Assembly (NCBI RefSeq): GCF_000372725.1
Contig: NW_005195801.1
Coordinates: 379,907-443,906, forward strand
Source of the DNA: Emiliania huxleyi CCMP1516
Lineage: Eukaryota > Haptophyta > Isochrysidales > Noelaerhabdaceae
Direction of reading: 5' to 3'
DNA length: 64,000 bases
Below are positions 39,025 to 48,986 of the stretch, piece by piece. The notes under the pieces are model-generated. The model had not been told where the DNA came from. It was given only the letters and a program-made list of their open reading frames with translations, and did no database searches. The position numbers and the translations under genes were made by a program. Position 1 is the first letter of the stretch, and each line of letters starts with the position of its first letter.

Positions 39025-42000
39025 TCAGGCCAAGCTTGCAAGGGTCGCGCGGAGCATAATGCGCTCGTTCTGGCTGCGATGGGCTCGCCGGAGCGCCTTC
39101 AGCGTGCCATCGTCCAAGCCTGCAGCCGGGACCAGCGCAACTACGGCACCCGAGGCTTCCGCCTGCAAGACCATGCTCTGCGCCGGCGCGGGGAGAACAG
39201 CGCCCAGTCCGAATGAACAGACGACGTGCTGCTCGATGGCATCCTCGCTCAAGCGGTCGCCACCAAAAGCCTCGTCACCGAGCGACCGAACCTTCTCGAT
39301 GCTCCTGTTGAGGAAGCCCGCCCCCCCACGTTTCCGGACGGCGATGACAGACCGCCGCATCTCTCGCACCTCGGCGGGCGCCGGCTGCATCCGGAGCGCG
39401 AGGGCGCCGTCCAACACGAGCGCAAACACCCTCTCCTGCCCCCTCTCGTCGTACTCGGCCTGGAGCTCAAAAGCCTCCGTCTCGGCGAGAGCTTGATGCT
39501 GCGCGCACCCGAGGAGCGCGGCCACCGCCGCATCTGGCAGGTCGAGCACGGCAGCGAGGCGTCGCTCGCAGCCGGGGTCGCCCGCAATCGACGCAGCCAC
39601 TTGCAACCCGTTGAGCCGGCGCTCCTCAGCCAGCGGAGCCCGGCCGGGATGTGCCTCGAGGACGCAGTCCTCGGCAATCTGTAGCGCCTCGTCGAGCGTA
39701 GAGGAAGGAGCGGGCAGCAGCTTTGCCACGGGCATGCGCTGGAAGGTCTTGAGGACTCTGTTGGACAAGCGGCACAGCTGGAGCCGCAGCTTGACGCCCC
39801 CGCCCTGTTTCTCGCCCTCTGTGGCTGCAAGGCGCACGAGCTGCTCAAAGGCCTCGCCCGCCCGCGAGTCAAACTGCGTGACCGCGAGGAAATCGATCAC
39901 CATGACGACCGCCGACGATGGAGGACCGCGGTCAGTTTCAGGACTGGCGGTCGCGGTAGGGGCTCCAGCGGAGGTCCTCGACTCGCGACCTGCGTCAAGG
40001 GCCAACTTGCAGCTGCTCCTCCACGCCACCTGGATGCGGCGTGCCTGGCGGTCCTGATTGGTGGCCTGCCGCGCCATTTCTGATAGCCTCACGCTGAGGA
40101 TCGCCTGCAGCTCGTTGCCGACCGCAAAGTAGATCGGGCCGCAGAGCTTGGCGAGAACGATGCGCTTCGACACCTTGCGCAACGCCGCCACCTCACACGG
40201 CGGGCGGTATGCAGGAGACCGATAAAGCGCGCAATCGGCAATCGCGGTGGTGACCCCGCGCTTCGAGTCTCGGTACACCATGATGCAGATCATGGACCCC
40301 GTGCCTATATTCAAACCTCTTGCTGATGCGACGAGAGACTCCTCGCACCAGGATGCAGCTCATCACGATCTCTGTTTTGCCGGCGAATATGTTGAGGAGC
40401 AACGCATGCGGCGCGAGATCGGGGACAAACTGGCAAGCGAGGTAGACGAAGACCTATGCCAGTCACAGAGAGAGCGTAATGAAACGGCCGCGATGCAAAA
40501 TAGAGAGTGCCGGGTGACAGAACGCCATGAGAACAACGACGAACGTGTCCGATAGCGGCTGCCTATTCCCATGGACAGCAACAAGCTTGACGAGACGCCG
40601 TCCACAGCGCGCCCTTTCCAGAAACTCCGGCAGCTGCGGCCTTGCGGTGGGGGCGATTGCGAAGGGGTAAAAGAAGCCCCAACCGATGAGGAGGAAAATC
40701 GCTGCAACGTAGAACTCGGGAACGTACCTATACGCAGCAGAAGGCGTGAACACAGCGTCTTCACATGTTCGGGTGTGCAGAGCGGGCGGGCGCGGCGCCC
40801 CGCGACCGGCACGCTGAACGCGAAGACCAGCAGCACAAGCGCCCCTGCCACCAAGGCCGACAGCCGGTGGCTGCCGCCGTTCTTACGAGCGAGGACGCTC
40901 GAGCCGAGCTGCGCATACACGTGGGTGCCGCCGACGAAGGATAGCAGCACCTGCTCACAATGGTGTAGTGTGCGCCGTTTGCACACATGGCGGAGTGGGG
41001 AGAGCGGCACACACCGAGAGCAGCCCGATGTGCTCCAGCTCGCGATTGGCGTCGAAGGCGTCCTCGGGCATGGGGTCGCATGCGGGCGGCTCGCCGAACG
41101 ACTTGAGTATGCCCTCGTAGTTGGCCATGCAGTCGAGGAACGAGACGATGGCGACCGTGACGACGAGGTTGGCGACCTCGAAGAAGCTGTCGCTGTCCGA
41201 CAGGTACAGCTCCGCGCCGACAGTGGTCAAATACTCGCGAGGGCTGACAGTCGGCGACCGCGGGGTCAGCCAGCGGTACTCATCGTATGAGATGCGGCCG
41301 TCGCCATTGTAGTCCGCGTCCCGCAGCTCCGTCGCTCCCGCCGCGCCGGCGATCCCCACCAACGCCCAAAAGACGGCGATCGGAGCCAGCATACAGCACG
41401 GGCCCCAGAGGGGGGACATCCGCTTTGCGCGAGGGTAGCGCCGCGCCAGCCGCGCCGGCGCCTTGAGGATGAAGACGACCGTTGCCAGCGCCGCGCACAG
41501 CTGGCCGACGCAGTACCTGTTCTCAGTCTGAGAGTGAGTAGACGCCCTCCACAGCTTGTACGGCGGAGCTGACCGCGGCGCACGGCGAGAAGAAGCCCGG
41601 CACCCAATGGATGGGCCAGAGGTACTGAAAGGGTACGCGGCTGGCGTGCGCCAGGCCGCCGCGGATGGCGAGGAGGCCGATGGAGGCGAGCAACCCAGAG
41701 ATGACGGGAGGCGGCAGCAGCTTGACAAGCGTGCCCAGCTTCATTCGACCGGCGAAGTAGAAGAAGCAGCCGGTAAAGAAGGCGGCCCACGAGATGGCGT
41801 GGAAGACGTGCAACTCGGCCTCGAACACCAAGGCCTAAGCTGGGAGAGAAGGGTGAAGAGGTGAGGCAGGTTCGGTGCAACTCGGCCTCGAACACCAAGG
41901 CCTAAGCTGGGAGAGAAGGGTGAAGAGGTGAGGCAGGTTCGAGGCGTACTGAGGAGCGCCTTGCGCGCCTTGTCCTCCTCCGACATCACGCCGTGTTCGT

Positions 42001-42472
42001 CGTCGCCAATGATACCATCGTCGTCGCCCATCGTGTGTGCGATGATGCGAGGCACCGTGAGCGCGAGCAGGACTGCCGGCACGTCCTGCGACGCCACGAT
42101 CGCGTATTGGAGTCGTCCGAAGAGCGCCGAGACGACGATCGAGATGGAAGACGTGAATAAGAGCATCGTCATTCCCAGGCTCGTGGCCTCTGAGGCAGCC
42201 TCTCCGCTGACGAAGTTGAAGGGAGAAAAGTAAATGCTTGCCATGACCGCCAGGCATAGGATGCAGTTCAGACCGCCCACCAGGCCGCCCAATAAATTCG
42301 GCATAACTTCGCTCCGATCGGGAAAAGTCTCGCCGAGAGTTGGCCAGTACCCGCAGAGGAACCAGCGCTTCTTGTCGGACCCGCCGATGAGGCAGGCCAG
42401 CAGCTTTGCGCGAGCGCGAGACATCGGCGAGGTTGGCGGGCGCTCTACGACCTGCGCTCGCTCGCCCGGCAT
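39025..42472 (-). CDS. SulP-family anion transporter with EF-hand, STAS and cNMP-like domains
   Basis: Eight exons: 42472-41960, 41834-41584, 41516-41015, 40950-40799, 40727-40635, 40562-40526, 40453-40381 and 40304-39025, totalling 967 codons. Donors are GC, GT, GT, GC, GC, GC, GC. The membrane part resembles SulP carriers (LLGGLVGGLNCILCLAVMAS, ISWAAFFTGCFFYFAGRMKL, LSFVGGTHVYAQLGSSVLAR, YVPEFYVAAIFLLIGWGFFY). An unusual loop insert carries an EF-hand (DADYNGDGRISYDEYRW). After the membrane comes a STAS domain (RIVLAKLCGPIYFAVGNELQ ... VVMVIDFLAVTQFDSRAGEA) and a C-terminal module resembling a cyclic-nucleotide-binding fold. This order recalls fungal YGR125W-type SulP proteins. Substrate could be sulfate, bicarbonate or another anion. 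A Ca2+-responsive transporter would suit a calcifier, but that is inference. Confidence 0.85.
40563..40634 (-). mobile_element. Introner-type intron in the SulP gene (diverged)
   Basis: A 72-nt GC-AG intron: left 26 nt resemble the downstream exon start (GCTGCCGGAGTTTC against GCAGCCGCTATCGG), then GCTGTGGACGGCGTCTC, then a diverged tail ending GGAATAG. Confidence 0.6.
41517..41583 (-). mobile_element. Introner-type intron in the SulP gene
   Basis: A 67-nt GT-AG intron: a 28-nt left segment related to the downstream exon, then GCTGTGGAGGGCGTCTAC, TCACTCTCAGAC, TGAGAACAG. Splicing gives GFFSPYCVGQLCAAL in frame. Confidence 0.75.
41835..41959 (-). repeat. Tandemly re-duplicated exon-intron junction in the SulP gene
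   Basis: Two adjacent copies of a ~67-nt unit: GCCTTGGTGTTCGAGGCCG plus AACCTGCCTCACCTCTTC and a shared acceptor CAGCTTAG. The inner copy is an intronic echo of the exon start. Confidence 0.75.
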
Positions 42473-42555
42473 TGTGCCGCGGCGACACAAACGCTGAAAT
42501 CTGCACCCCCTGGGGGTCGGAATTCTTTTCTCGAGGTTCTCGAGGTTCTCGAGGT

Positions 42556-42903
42556 TCTCGAGGTGGATATCCTTTGGCCGCGTTGGGTAGCGAGGATTGG
42601 TGTAACCCGAGCCACGGAGGCGTGTTTTCTGACGGCCGACCGTCAGTGCACGGAGTTGCCCCTTCTCCGACTGCCCCGGCTAGTTCACGGGTTTCGCGGG
42701 AGTGACCCCATGCGTCAAACCCGAGACCTAGCGCGGGTGGGTTGGAGGGGGCTCGCCCCGTTCCTCCCCATCGGGCCGCATGAGCGGCCACGCCTCGCAG
42801 ATTCGTTTCTCGCGCCTGGGTCAGGCGCGCGGGGCATCCCCCGGGTCGCTCGACCAGCGATCCGAAGAGTGGCCGCTATGCGAAGGAAAGAGCGGGGCCC
42901 TCG
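42556..42903 (+). repeat. Dispersed repeat family A, copy 1
   Basis: About 350 bp shared with 59024-59441, and its 5' third with 43650-43759. It begins GTGGATATCCTTTGGCCGCG and includes the palindrome TGACGGCCGACCGTCA and GATCCGAAGAGTGGCCGC. It is preceded by (TCGAGGTTC)n. No coding potential, so probably a SINE- or MITE-like element. Ends are not precisely defined. Confidence 0.7.
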
Positions 42904-43649
42904 ACGCCTCAGTCCGGCCCTCCGAGGGGGGAAGGGAAGTGCGGGGTCCCCACGGGCGCCTCAGTTCGGCCCTCCCGAGGGGGGGGAGGGGAGGAAGGGG
43001 GTGGGGGGATTGGGGTGGTGGGGAGGGGTCTCGGTTTTGTGCGGCTACTGTAATACTTGCCTTTCGGGGAGGGGCCTCAGGAAAGGCGAGTCCAGCTCAA
43101 CCCCACGTCTTCCCCTCCTCCCTAGAGGCAGCGAGTAGGCAGCGAGAGGAGCACTCGAGCGCCTATATGTCAATCGATGCGCGGATGGCTGTGGAAGAGC
43201 GATGGGGAGAGAGGGCGGGCGGGCGGGCGGGTGGGCGGGAGGGGCGGCAGGAGGGAGGGGGGGCGGGAGGGCGGGCGGGAGGGCAAGCTGTTGGGTGGAG
43301 AGCTTGGTATCAGTCGGTGGTAGCCGTAGTGCAGTAGTGGTGCGGCTGCGGCAGTAACAGCGCAGCAGCAGCACAGCAGCCGCAGCAGCAACTTCGAGCC
43401 CTGCGGTGTCTAACTCTTTCAGTCTATCTAGGCGGCCGCGAGGTTAATATACCGAATAATGGTGTCAAAACACCGGGGGGTGGTCGGCGCGCAGGCACCC
43501 GAGGGGCGTCGTCGAGCGCGCAGTTGGCTCGGCGTCGACCCCTCCACGGCGCCCACTCAGCACATACTCTCCACCTCACCTCACACGCAACTCAGGCTCT
43601 CTACTTCACAGGCTCGGCGCAAGACGCTCACACCACTATTCACGCGCTC
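42904..43649. other. G-rich spacer, no gene
   Basis: Contains long G-rich tracts (42960-43030, 43205-43290 as GGGCGGGC units) and (CAG)n near 43350-43400. No recognisable coding sequence. Confidence 0.5.
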
Positions 43650-43759
43650 GTGGATATCCTTTGGCCGCGTTTGGTAGCGAGGATTGGTGTAATCCGAGCC
43701 ACGGAGGCGTGTTTTCTGACGGCCGACCGTCAGTGCACGGAGTTGCCCCTTCTCCGAAT
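43650..43759 (+). repeat. Dispersed repeat family A, truncated copy
   Basis: Matches the first ~110 bp of the copies at 42556 and 59024, then diverges after CCCCTTCTCCGA. Confidence 0.7.
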
Positions 43760-43852
43760 TCTAAAGAAAGAAAGAAAACAGAAACCCAAGGGAGGGATGG
43801 GAGACGGCACGGCGCCACCACACAGGGATTTTAAGGAGAGGTGTATGATGCG

Positions 43853-44260
43853 CTAGCCGTCGCCCACCCTAGGGAGTCTGCCTCTTCCTATCTCTCTTCG
43901 CAGTCTCTCGCCGCTTCTCGCTGCAACCTTCATGCCACCTCGCGGTCGTCCCACTCTCGTCGTTCTCTCCCTTGTCACTTCCTCCTCTGTCGCGTCGTTC
44001 TCTTCTGCCTCGTCCTGCGACGCCGCCGCCTGCCGGTCCCTTGTTCTCGCGGCTTCTTTCGCCTTTCGGCGCAACTCCGCCCTCCTCGCGGCGTATCCTG
44101 GCCCCTCGAGTCTATCGAGCTCTCCTCGCGCAAGGACGACTCTTCTGACGCCCACTGCGATCATCTGCCGCCAAGTCATATCGTTGCTCAGGTCCACTCT
44201 CTCTTCGAACACTTGTGCCTCTACGGATGATGCCGGCGCTGGGGTCCCCTTCGGGTGCAT
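43853..44260 (-). CDS. Hypothetical charged protein
   Basis: A 135-codon frame with a plausible charged, helical product (EERVDLSNDMTWRQMIAVGV; ARRAELRRKAKEAARTRDRQ) and an AT-hook-like GRPRGG. No family is recognised, and it lies among dispersed repeats, so it may be part of a mobile element or not a gene. Confidence 0.25.
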   Translation of the reverse strand: MHPKGTPAPASSVEAQVFEERVDLSNDMTWRQMIAVGVRRVVLARGELDRLEGPGYAARRAELRRKAKEAARTRDRQAAASQDEAEENDATEEEVTRERTTRVGRPRGGMKVAARSGERLRREIGRGRLPRVGDG

Positions 44261-44684
44261 CGTGACATCTGGACTGAAGAACGGCCACGAGGGGTGTGTG
44301 ATGTGCGGTGCGGGGTGTGAGGGGGCAGCGTCTGTGTGTGTGTGTGTTGGCAGTAGGTGGGCGAGCCTCGAGCGCGCTCATCTCGATCGTCAAGGCGTCG
44401 CTACGCGCGGTCTTCCGCGGGGGGAGCTTCGTCGACGGGTGCGGGAGCGCGGCGCAGTCAGTGCCGTGGCGATGCCTCCGGCTGTTTGCGGCGGGCGGCT
44501 TGCTGCTCGCTGCATGCGAAAAAACTCGTCTCGCCACACACCAAGGGCGTATGCTCTGGCGAGACGTGAGGTGCATGCGCCCAGGAGGGAAGGGGGCATG
44601 CGTAACGACGCTGCTAGAGATGCCTTTCGGGGCCCAGAGACAAAACTTCTGTGATGCCATGCGTGACCTAGTAGTGTCCCCAGC

Positions 44685-44800
44685 TATGGGCGTGTCCACG
44701 TTGGAGCCAGGTGTGGTGTGGGCGCGAGAATAGCTCCGCCGTTCATGGAGGCAACCGATGCGAGTCGACTGGTGTGTGTCGTCGTGGTTTCGTATCGTGG
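44685..44800 (+). repeat. Dispersed repeat, inverted relative to 61716-61850
   Basis: About 115 bp (CTATGGGCGTGTCCACGTTG ... CCGTTCATGGAGGCAACCGA ... GTCGTGGTTTCGTAT) occur here and, reverse-complemented and nearly identical, at 61716-61850. The latter copy is embedded in a longer repeat, so this is a fragment of that unit. Confidence 0.75.
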
Positions 44801-44903
44801 GCTCACTTCACATATACTGCAACTAGCTTACGGGCCTCGTTGAACAGATGCCATACAAGCAAAAAGTCCGAACCCAGCGTGTCCGCGTCGTGAGCCAGGA
44901 GCT

Positions 44904-47579
44904 ATGGCAGCGACGGAGGCGTACCTCGAGAAGCACGGCGTGACCAAGATGCTCGACGCGATCGTCAACGAGCTCGTCAGCGAGAAACCCGCCGACCCTA
45001 TTTCCTTCCTCATCAACGGGCTGCTCAAGGAGGCTGGCAAGCGCGGTCAGGAGCCGGCGCTGCTGCAGCGGCTCGTGGAGCTCAAGAAGACGCTGCTGAG
45101 CGAGCAGGCCGAGGCGAGTAAGACGCTGGACGAGAAGGCCAAGCTGAGCGCCGAGGTTGACAAGCTCGCGTACCGCATCAAACACTTGTGCAAAGCCCTC
45201 GACACTGCAGAGGCAAACGGCGGCGGCGGCGGCGGCGGCGCGGCGGCGCCGTCGGTCGGGCAGATCCCCATCGGGCACACGGCCTTCTCGTGGGCCGGCG
45301 GCGTCCAGGTCGGGGGCGGAGGCGGAGGCGGCGCGGGCGGCGGCGGCGGCGCGCCTGCCGCTGCTGTGGCGGCGGGCGGCGCGGCGGGAGGTGCCAGCCT
45401 AGATATAGAAACGGCAAGGATGAGATGGGAGGCTTCAGTAGAGATGGGTATCAGGGAGCGGGTCCCCGCCCTCGCGGGTCTTTTGTGCAGGCGCCGAGCT
45501 TCCGAGCGAGCGGTACTCGTCTCGAGTGGCGGTGGCGACGCTGCTCAAGGCGACCTCCACTCCTCTCTGCGACTTCCTGCTACCTTGACTCCTCTCCACT
45601 GCTCTCCACCACTCTCCACTCCTCTCTGCGACTTCCTGCCACCTTGACTCCTCTCCACTGCTCTCCACTACTCCACTGTTCTCCACTTTTCTTCACTGCT
45701 CTCCACTGCTCTCCACTACTCTCCACTGCTCTCCACTACTTTCTCCTCCTCCACCCCCCACCACTCTCCACCACCCTCCACTCCTCTCCTCCACCCTCCA
45801 CTCCTCTCCACTGTTCTCCACCCCTCTCTCCTGCTGCCACTAGGCGAGCCCCGAGGCGGAGGGCAAGGAGGTGGTCGTGTGCGGTTGGGTCAAGACCAAC
45901 CGGCCACAGCAGAAGCGCCTGGGCCTCTCTCCCGGGCCGGTCCTCTCGACGCCTCCTCGCGCCTTGTCTGTAGGTCGCAGAAGAAGCTCTGCTTCATGTC
46001 GATCAACGACGGCTCGTGCCAGGCCAACCTCCAGCTCGTCCTCGAGAAGGACAAGCTCGACCCCGCCGCGTGGGAGGCCGCCAAGGGCGCCGGCAACGGC
46101 GCGGCGGTGCGCGTGGCCGGCCCGCTCAAGCTGTCGCCGAAGGAGGGGCAGCAGTGGGAGCTGCCCGTGGGCAGCATCGAGATCGTCGGCCCGTCGGACG
46201 GGGGCAGCTACCCGATCCCGCCCGCAAAGATCAACCTCGAGACGCTGCGCGGCCTCACGCACATGCGGCCGCGCACGGGCGTGATGGGCGCCGTGATGCG
46301 CGTGCGCAACGCGCTGGCCTACGCGACGCACACCTTCTTCCAGCAGGCGGGGTTCATGTACGTGCACGCGCCGCTCATCACGGGCGCGGACTGCGAGGGC
46401 GCGGGCGAGATGTTCCAGGTGACCACCCTCGACCTTGCCAAGCCGCTGCCGCAGTCGGCGGGCGGCGGCGTCGACTACGCGCAAGACTTCTTCAGCAAGC
46501 CCGCGTACCTCACTGTCTCGGGGCAGCTCAACGGCGAGTACTACGCGTGCGCGTTCGGCTCCATCTACACCTTCGGCCCACCCCTTCCTTCCGCGCGGAG
46601 ACAGCACGGAAAAGCGCGCGGCGCCGACGCGGCGCCTTCTCGTTCTTAGGCCCGACGTTCCGCGCGGAGAACTCCAACACGACGCGCCACCTGGCCGAGT
46701 TTTGGATGATCGAGCCGGAGATTGCCTTTTGCGACCTCACGCAGAACATGGACTGCGTCGAGGGCTACTTGCGCCACTGCTTCTCGCATGTGCTGGCCGA
46801 GTGCGGCGAGGACCTGGCCTTCCTCGAGGACTACGAGGTGAAGCGCAAGGAGGAGGCTGGCGAGGGTAGAAGCGGAACACGCACTCTTGTCCCGCAGCTA
46901 GCGCTCGAGGGGGCTCTCTCGGTGAGGAGGCGAGGAGTTCGTACCAGTGACTCATTCTTCGTAGGCTGGCGAGCCGCTTGAGGAGACGCTGCGCGCGCGG
47001 CTCGAGGTGGCGAGATATGGGGAGAGATGGGGAGGGATGGGGAGAGATTAGCTTGAGGAGACGCTACGCGCGCGGCTCGAGGTGGCTGCACCTCGGCCGC
47101 ACCTCAGCCGCACCTCGGCCGCACCTCAGCCATACTTCGGCCATACCTCGGCCGCACCTCGGCCGCACCTCGGCCGCACCTCGGCCGCACTTCGGCCATA
47201 CCTCGGCCGTACCGGTTCTATCTCGGCCAGTTCTCGGCCAGACCTCGGCGCGTCTCATGTGTTCCAGCTCTCTTCTAGCTCCCTCCTCCCTGCGGGCAGG
47301 TGGTGGTGAAAGACGCCTTCGCGCGCGTCTCGTACACGGAGGCGGTCGAGATCGTCAAGCAGGTGCAATCTCGTGCAATCTCGTGCAATCTCGTGCAATC
47401 TCGTGCAATCTCGAGCCGCGCCTCCCCCCACCTCGCCCACAGGTGCCGGGACCGAAGGACGGCGTGGCGTGGGAGTTCCCGCCGCAGTGGGGCGAGGAGC
47501 TGCAGACGGAGCACGAAAAGTACCTCGCTGAGGTGGTCTACAAGAAGCCCGTCATCGTGTACAACTACCCGAAGAAGTG

Positions 47580-47611
<32 letters not shown>

Positions 47612-48442
47612 ACGCGACGGTCGGCGCGATGGACGTGCTCTTCCCGCGCGTGGGCGAGATGGTGGGAGGCGCGGCTCGAGATTGCACGAGATTGCACGAG
47701 ATTGCACGTGCTCTTCCCGCGCGTGGGCGAGATGGTGGGAGGCGCGGCTCGAGATTGCACGAGACTGCTCGAGATTGCACGAGATTGCACGAGATTGCAC
47801 GTGCTCTTCCCGCGCGTGGGCGAGATGGTGGGAGGCGCGGCTCGAGATTGCACGAGACTGCTCGAGATTGCACGAGATTGCACGAGATTGCACGTGCTCT
47901 TCCCGCGCGTGGGCGAGATGGTGGGAGGCGCACAGTAGCAGCAGCAGTAGCAGCGGCAATAATAGTAGCAATAGTAGTAGCAGCCGCAGCAGCAGCAGTA
48001 ATAGTGGTAGTAGGAGTAGCGGCAGTGGTAGTAGCAGCGCAAGGCGCGGCTTTGACGGAGCTGTGGACGGCGTCTCTTCACACGCCACCGCTGTGAACAG
48101 GCTCACAGCGGGAGGAGCGGCTCGATGTCCTCCTGGCGCGGATGAAGGAGATGGGGTGAGCGGCTATGGCCTCCTCTCCCTAATCTCGCGTAATCTCGCG
48201 TAATCTCGCGTAATCTCGGGTAGTCTCGGGTAGTCTCGGGTCATCTCGGGCAATCTCGGGCAATCTCGGGTAGGCTTCAGGAGGAGGACTACTCCGCCTA
48301 CCTCGACACGCGCCGCTTCGGCTCGCAGCCGCACTCGGGCTTCGGCGTTGGCTTCGAGCGCCTCGTGCTCTACGCGACGGCGATGGGCAACATCCGCGAC
48401 GTCATCCCGTTCCCGCGCACCGTCGGGCAGATGCTCCACTGA
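44904..48442 (+). CDS. Asparaginyl-tRNA synthetase with DPY-30/RIIa-like N-terminus
   Basis: Nine exons: 44904-45392, 45844-45902, 45974-46575, 46650-46855, 46965-47006, 47300-47362, 47443-47668, 48101-48155 and 48274-48442, totalling 637 codons (636 residues). Donors are GC in introns 1-4 and 7 and GT in 5, 6 and 8. Residues ~5-40 ([32 protein letters not shown]) resemble the DPY-30/RIIa dimerisation helices. A coiled coil ([14 protein letters not shown]) and a Gly/Ala linker follow. Then comes the OB-fold anticodon domain ([20 protein letters not shown]) and class II catalytic domain: motif 2 region ([20 protein letters not shown]), [17 protein letters not shown], and motif 3 ([20 protein letters not shown]). 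It ends [10 protein letters not shown], typical of AsnRS. Charges tRNA-Asn. The N-terminal dimerisation module is unusual. Confidence 0.9.
45393..45843 (+). repeat. Minisatellite intron, CTCTCCACT units
   Basis: Intron 1 of the AsnRS gene (451 nt, GC donor). From 45560 onwards it is an array of CTCTCCACTCC and CTCTCCACTGT variants ending CTGCTGCCACTAG. Confidence 0.8.
47007..47299 (+). repeat. AsnRS intron 5 with exon echo and ACCTCGGCCGC array
   Basis: A GT-AG intron. It contains a second copy of the preceding exon (CTTGAGGAGACGCTACGCGC at 47051) and an 11-bp minisatellite (ACCTCGGCCGC/CATACCTCGGCC). Confidence 0.75.
47669..48100 (+). repeat. AsnRS intron 7: four-fold exon echo, minisatellite and introner core
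   Basis: Starts at a GC donor after GATGGTGGGAG. The preceding exon end (GTGCTCTTCCCGCGCGTGGG, then CGAGATGGTGGGAG) is repeated three more times inside the intron, each followed by (CGAGATTGCA)n. A (AGCAGT)-rich stretch follows, and 48058-48100 is an introner core (GCTGTGGACGGCGTCTC, TTCACACGCCACC, GCTGTGAACAG). Splicing gives [12 protein letters not shown] in frame. Confidence 0.8.
48156..48273 (+). repeat. AsnRS intron 8, 10-bp minisatellite
   Basis: A GT-AG intron of TAATCTCGCG and CAATCTCGGG units. Confidence 0.8.
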
Positions 48443-48986
48443 GCGCACTCGCCAAGGCTGCGCCGGGGCCGCCGCGCGGGCGTGCGCCAGCCTCGGCGAG
48501 GCGGGAGCTGGCGAGAAGCTCGCGACGGAGAGAAAGTGCCAGAGGCAGAGCCCCGCCCGAAAGCCTCGAGTGTCTGTGGTGCCTCTCCGCCCGGGGTAGA
48601 GTCCGTAGACGGAAATGGTATGTCGATCGAGATGTGGTGTGGCGGAACACCTGCCCTCACGCCTCATCAGAGATGCATAAATTGGCGAGAATATATGCAC
48701 ACACACGGCTGCCACACACGCAACACACGACACCTCTCGCTCGACTACACGTGTGACGTGACTCGTGAGATCCGACACAGGCATTTTTTGTCCAATTAAC
48801 GCATTTCGCTTAATGGATGCTGCTTGCTGGCACCACTCACAGTCACACAGTCAGAGGGAGCGAGAGGAACTCGCGTTGGTCGAGCGCAGCGCTGCGTTCC
48901 TGCACACGGTTGATTCTCGGTGTCGGGCTACCCGGACCAGCGACCAGCTCACTCAAAGCAGCAGATCTCAGTACTAGTACAGTTGT
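48443..48986. other. Convergent intergenic region
   Basis: Lies between AsnRS (+) and the WDR54-like gene (-). No gene or strong motif is seen. Confidence 0.5.
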
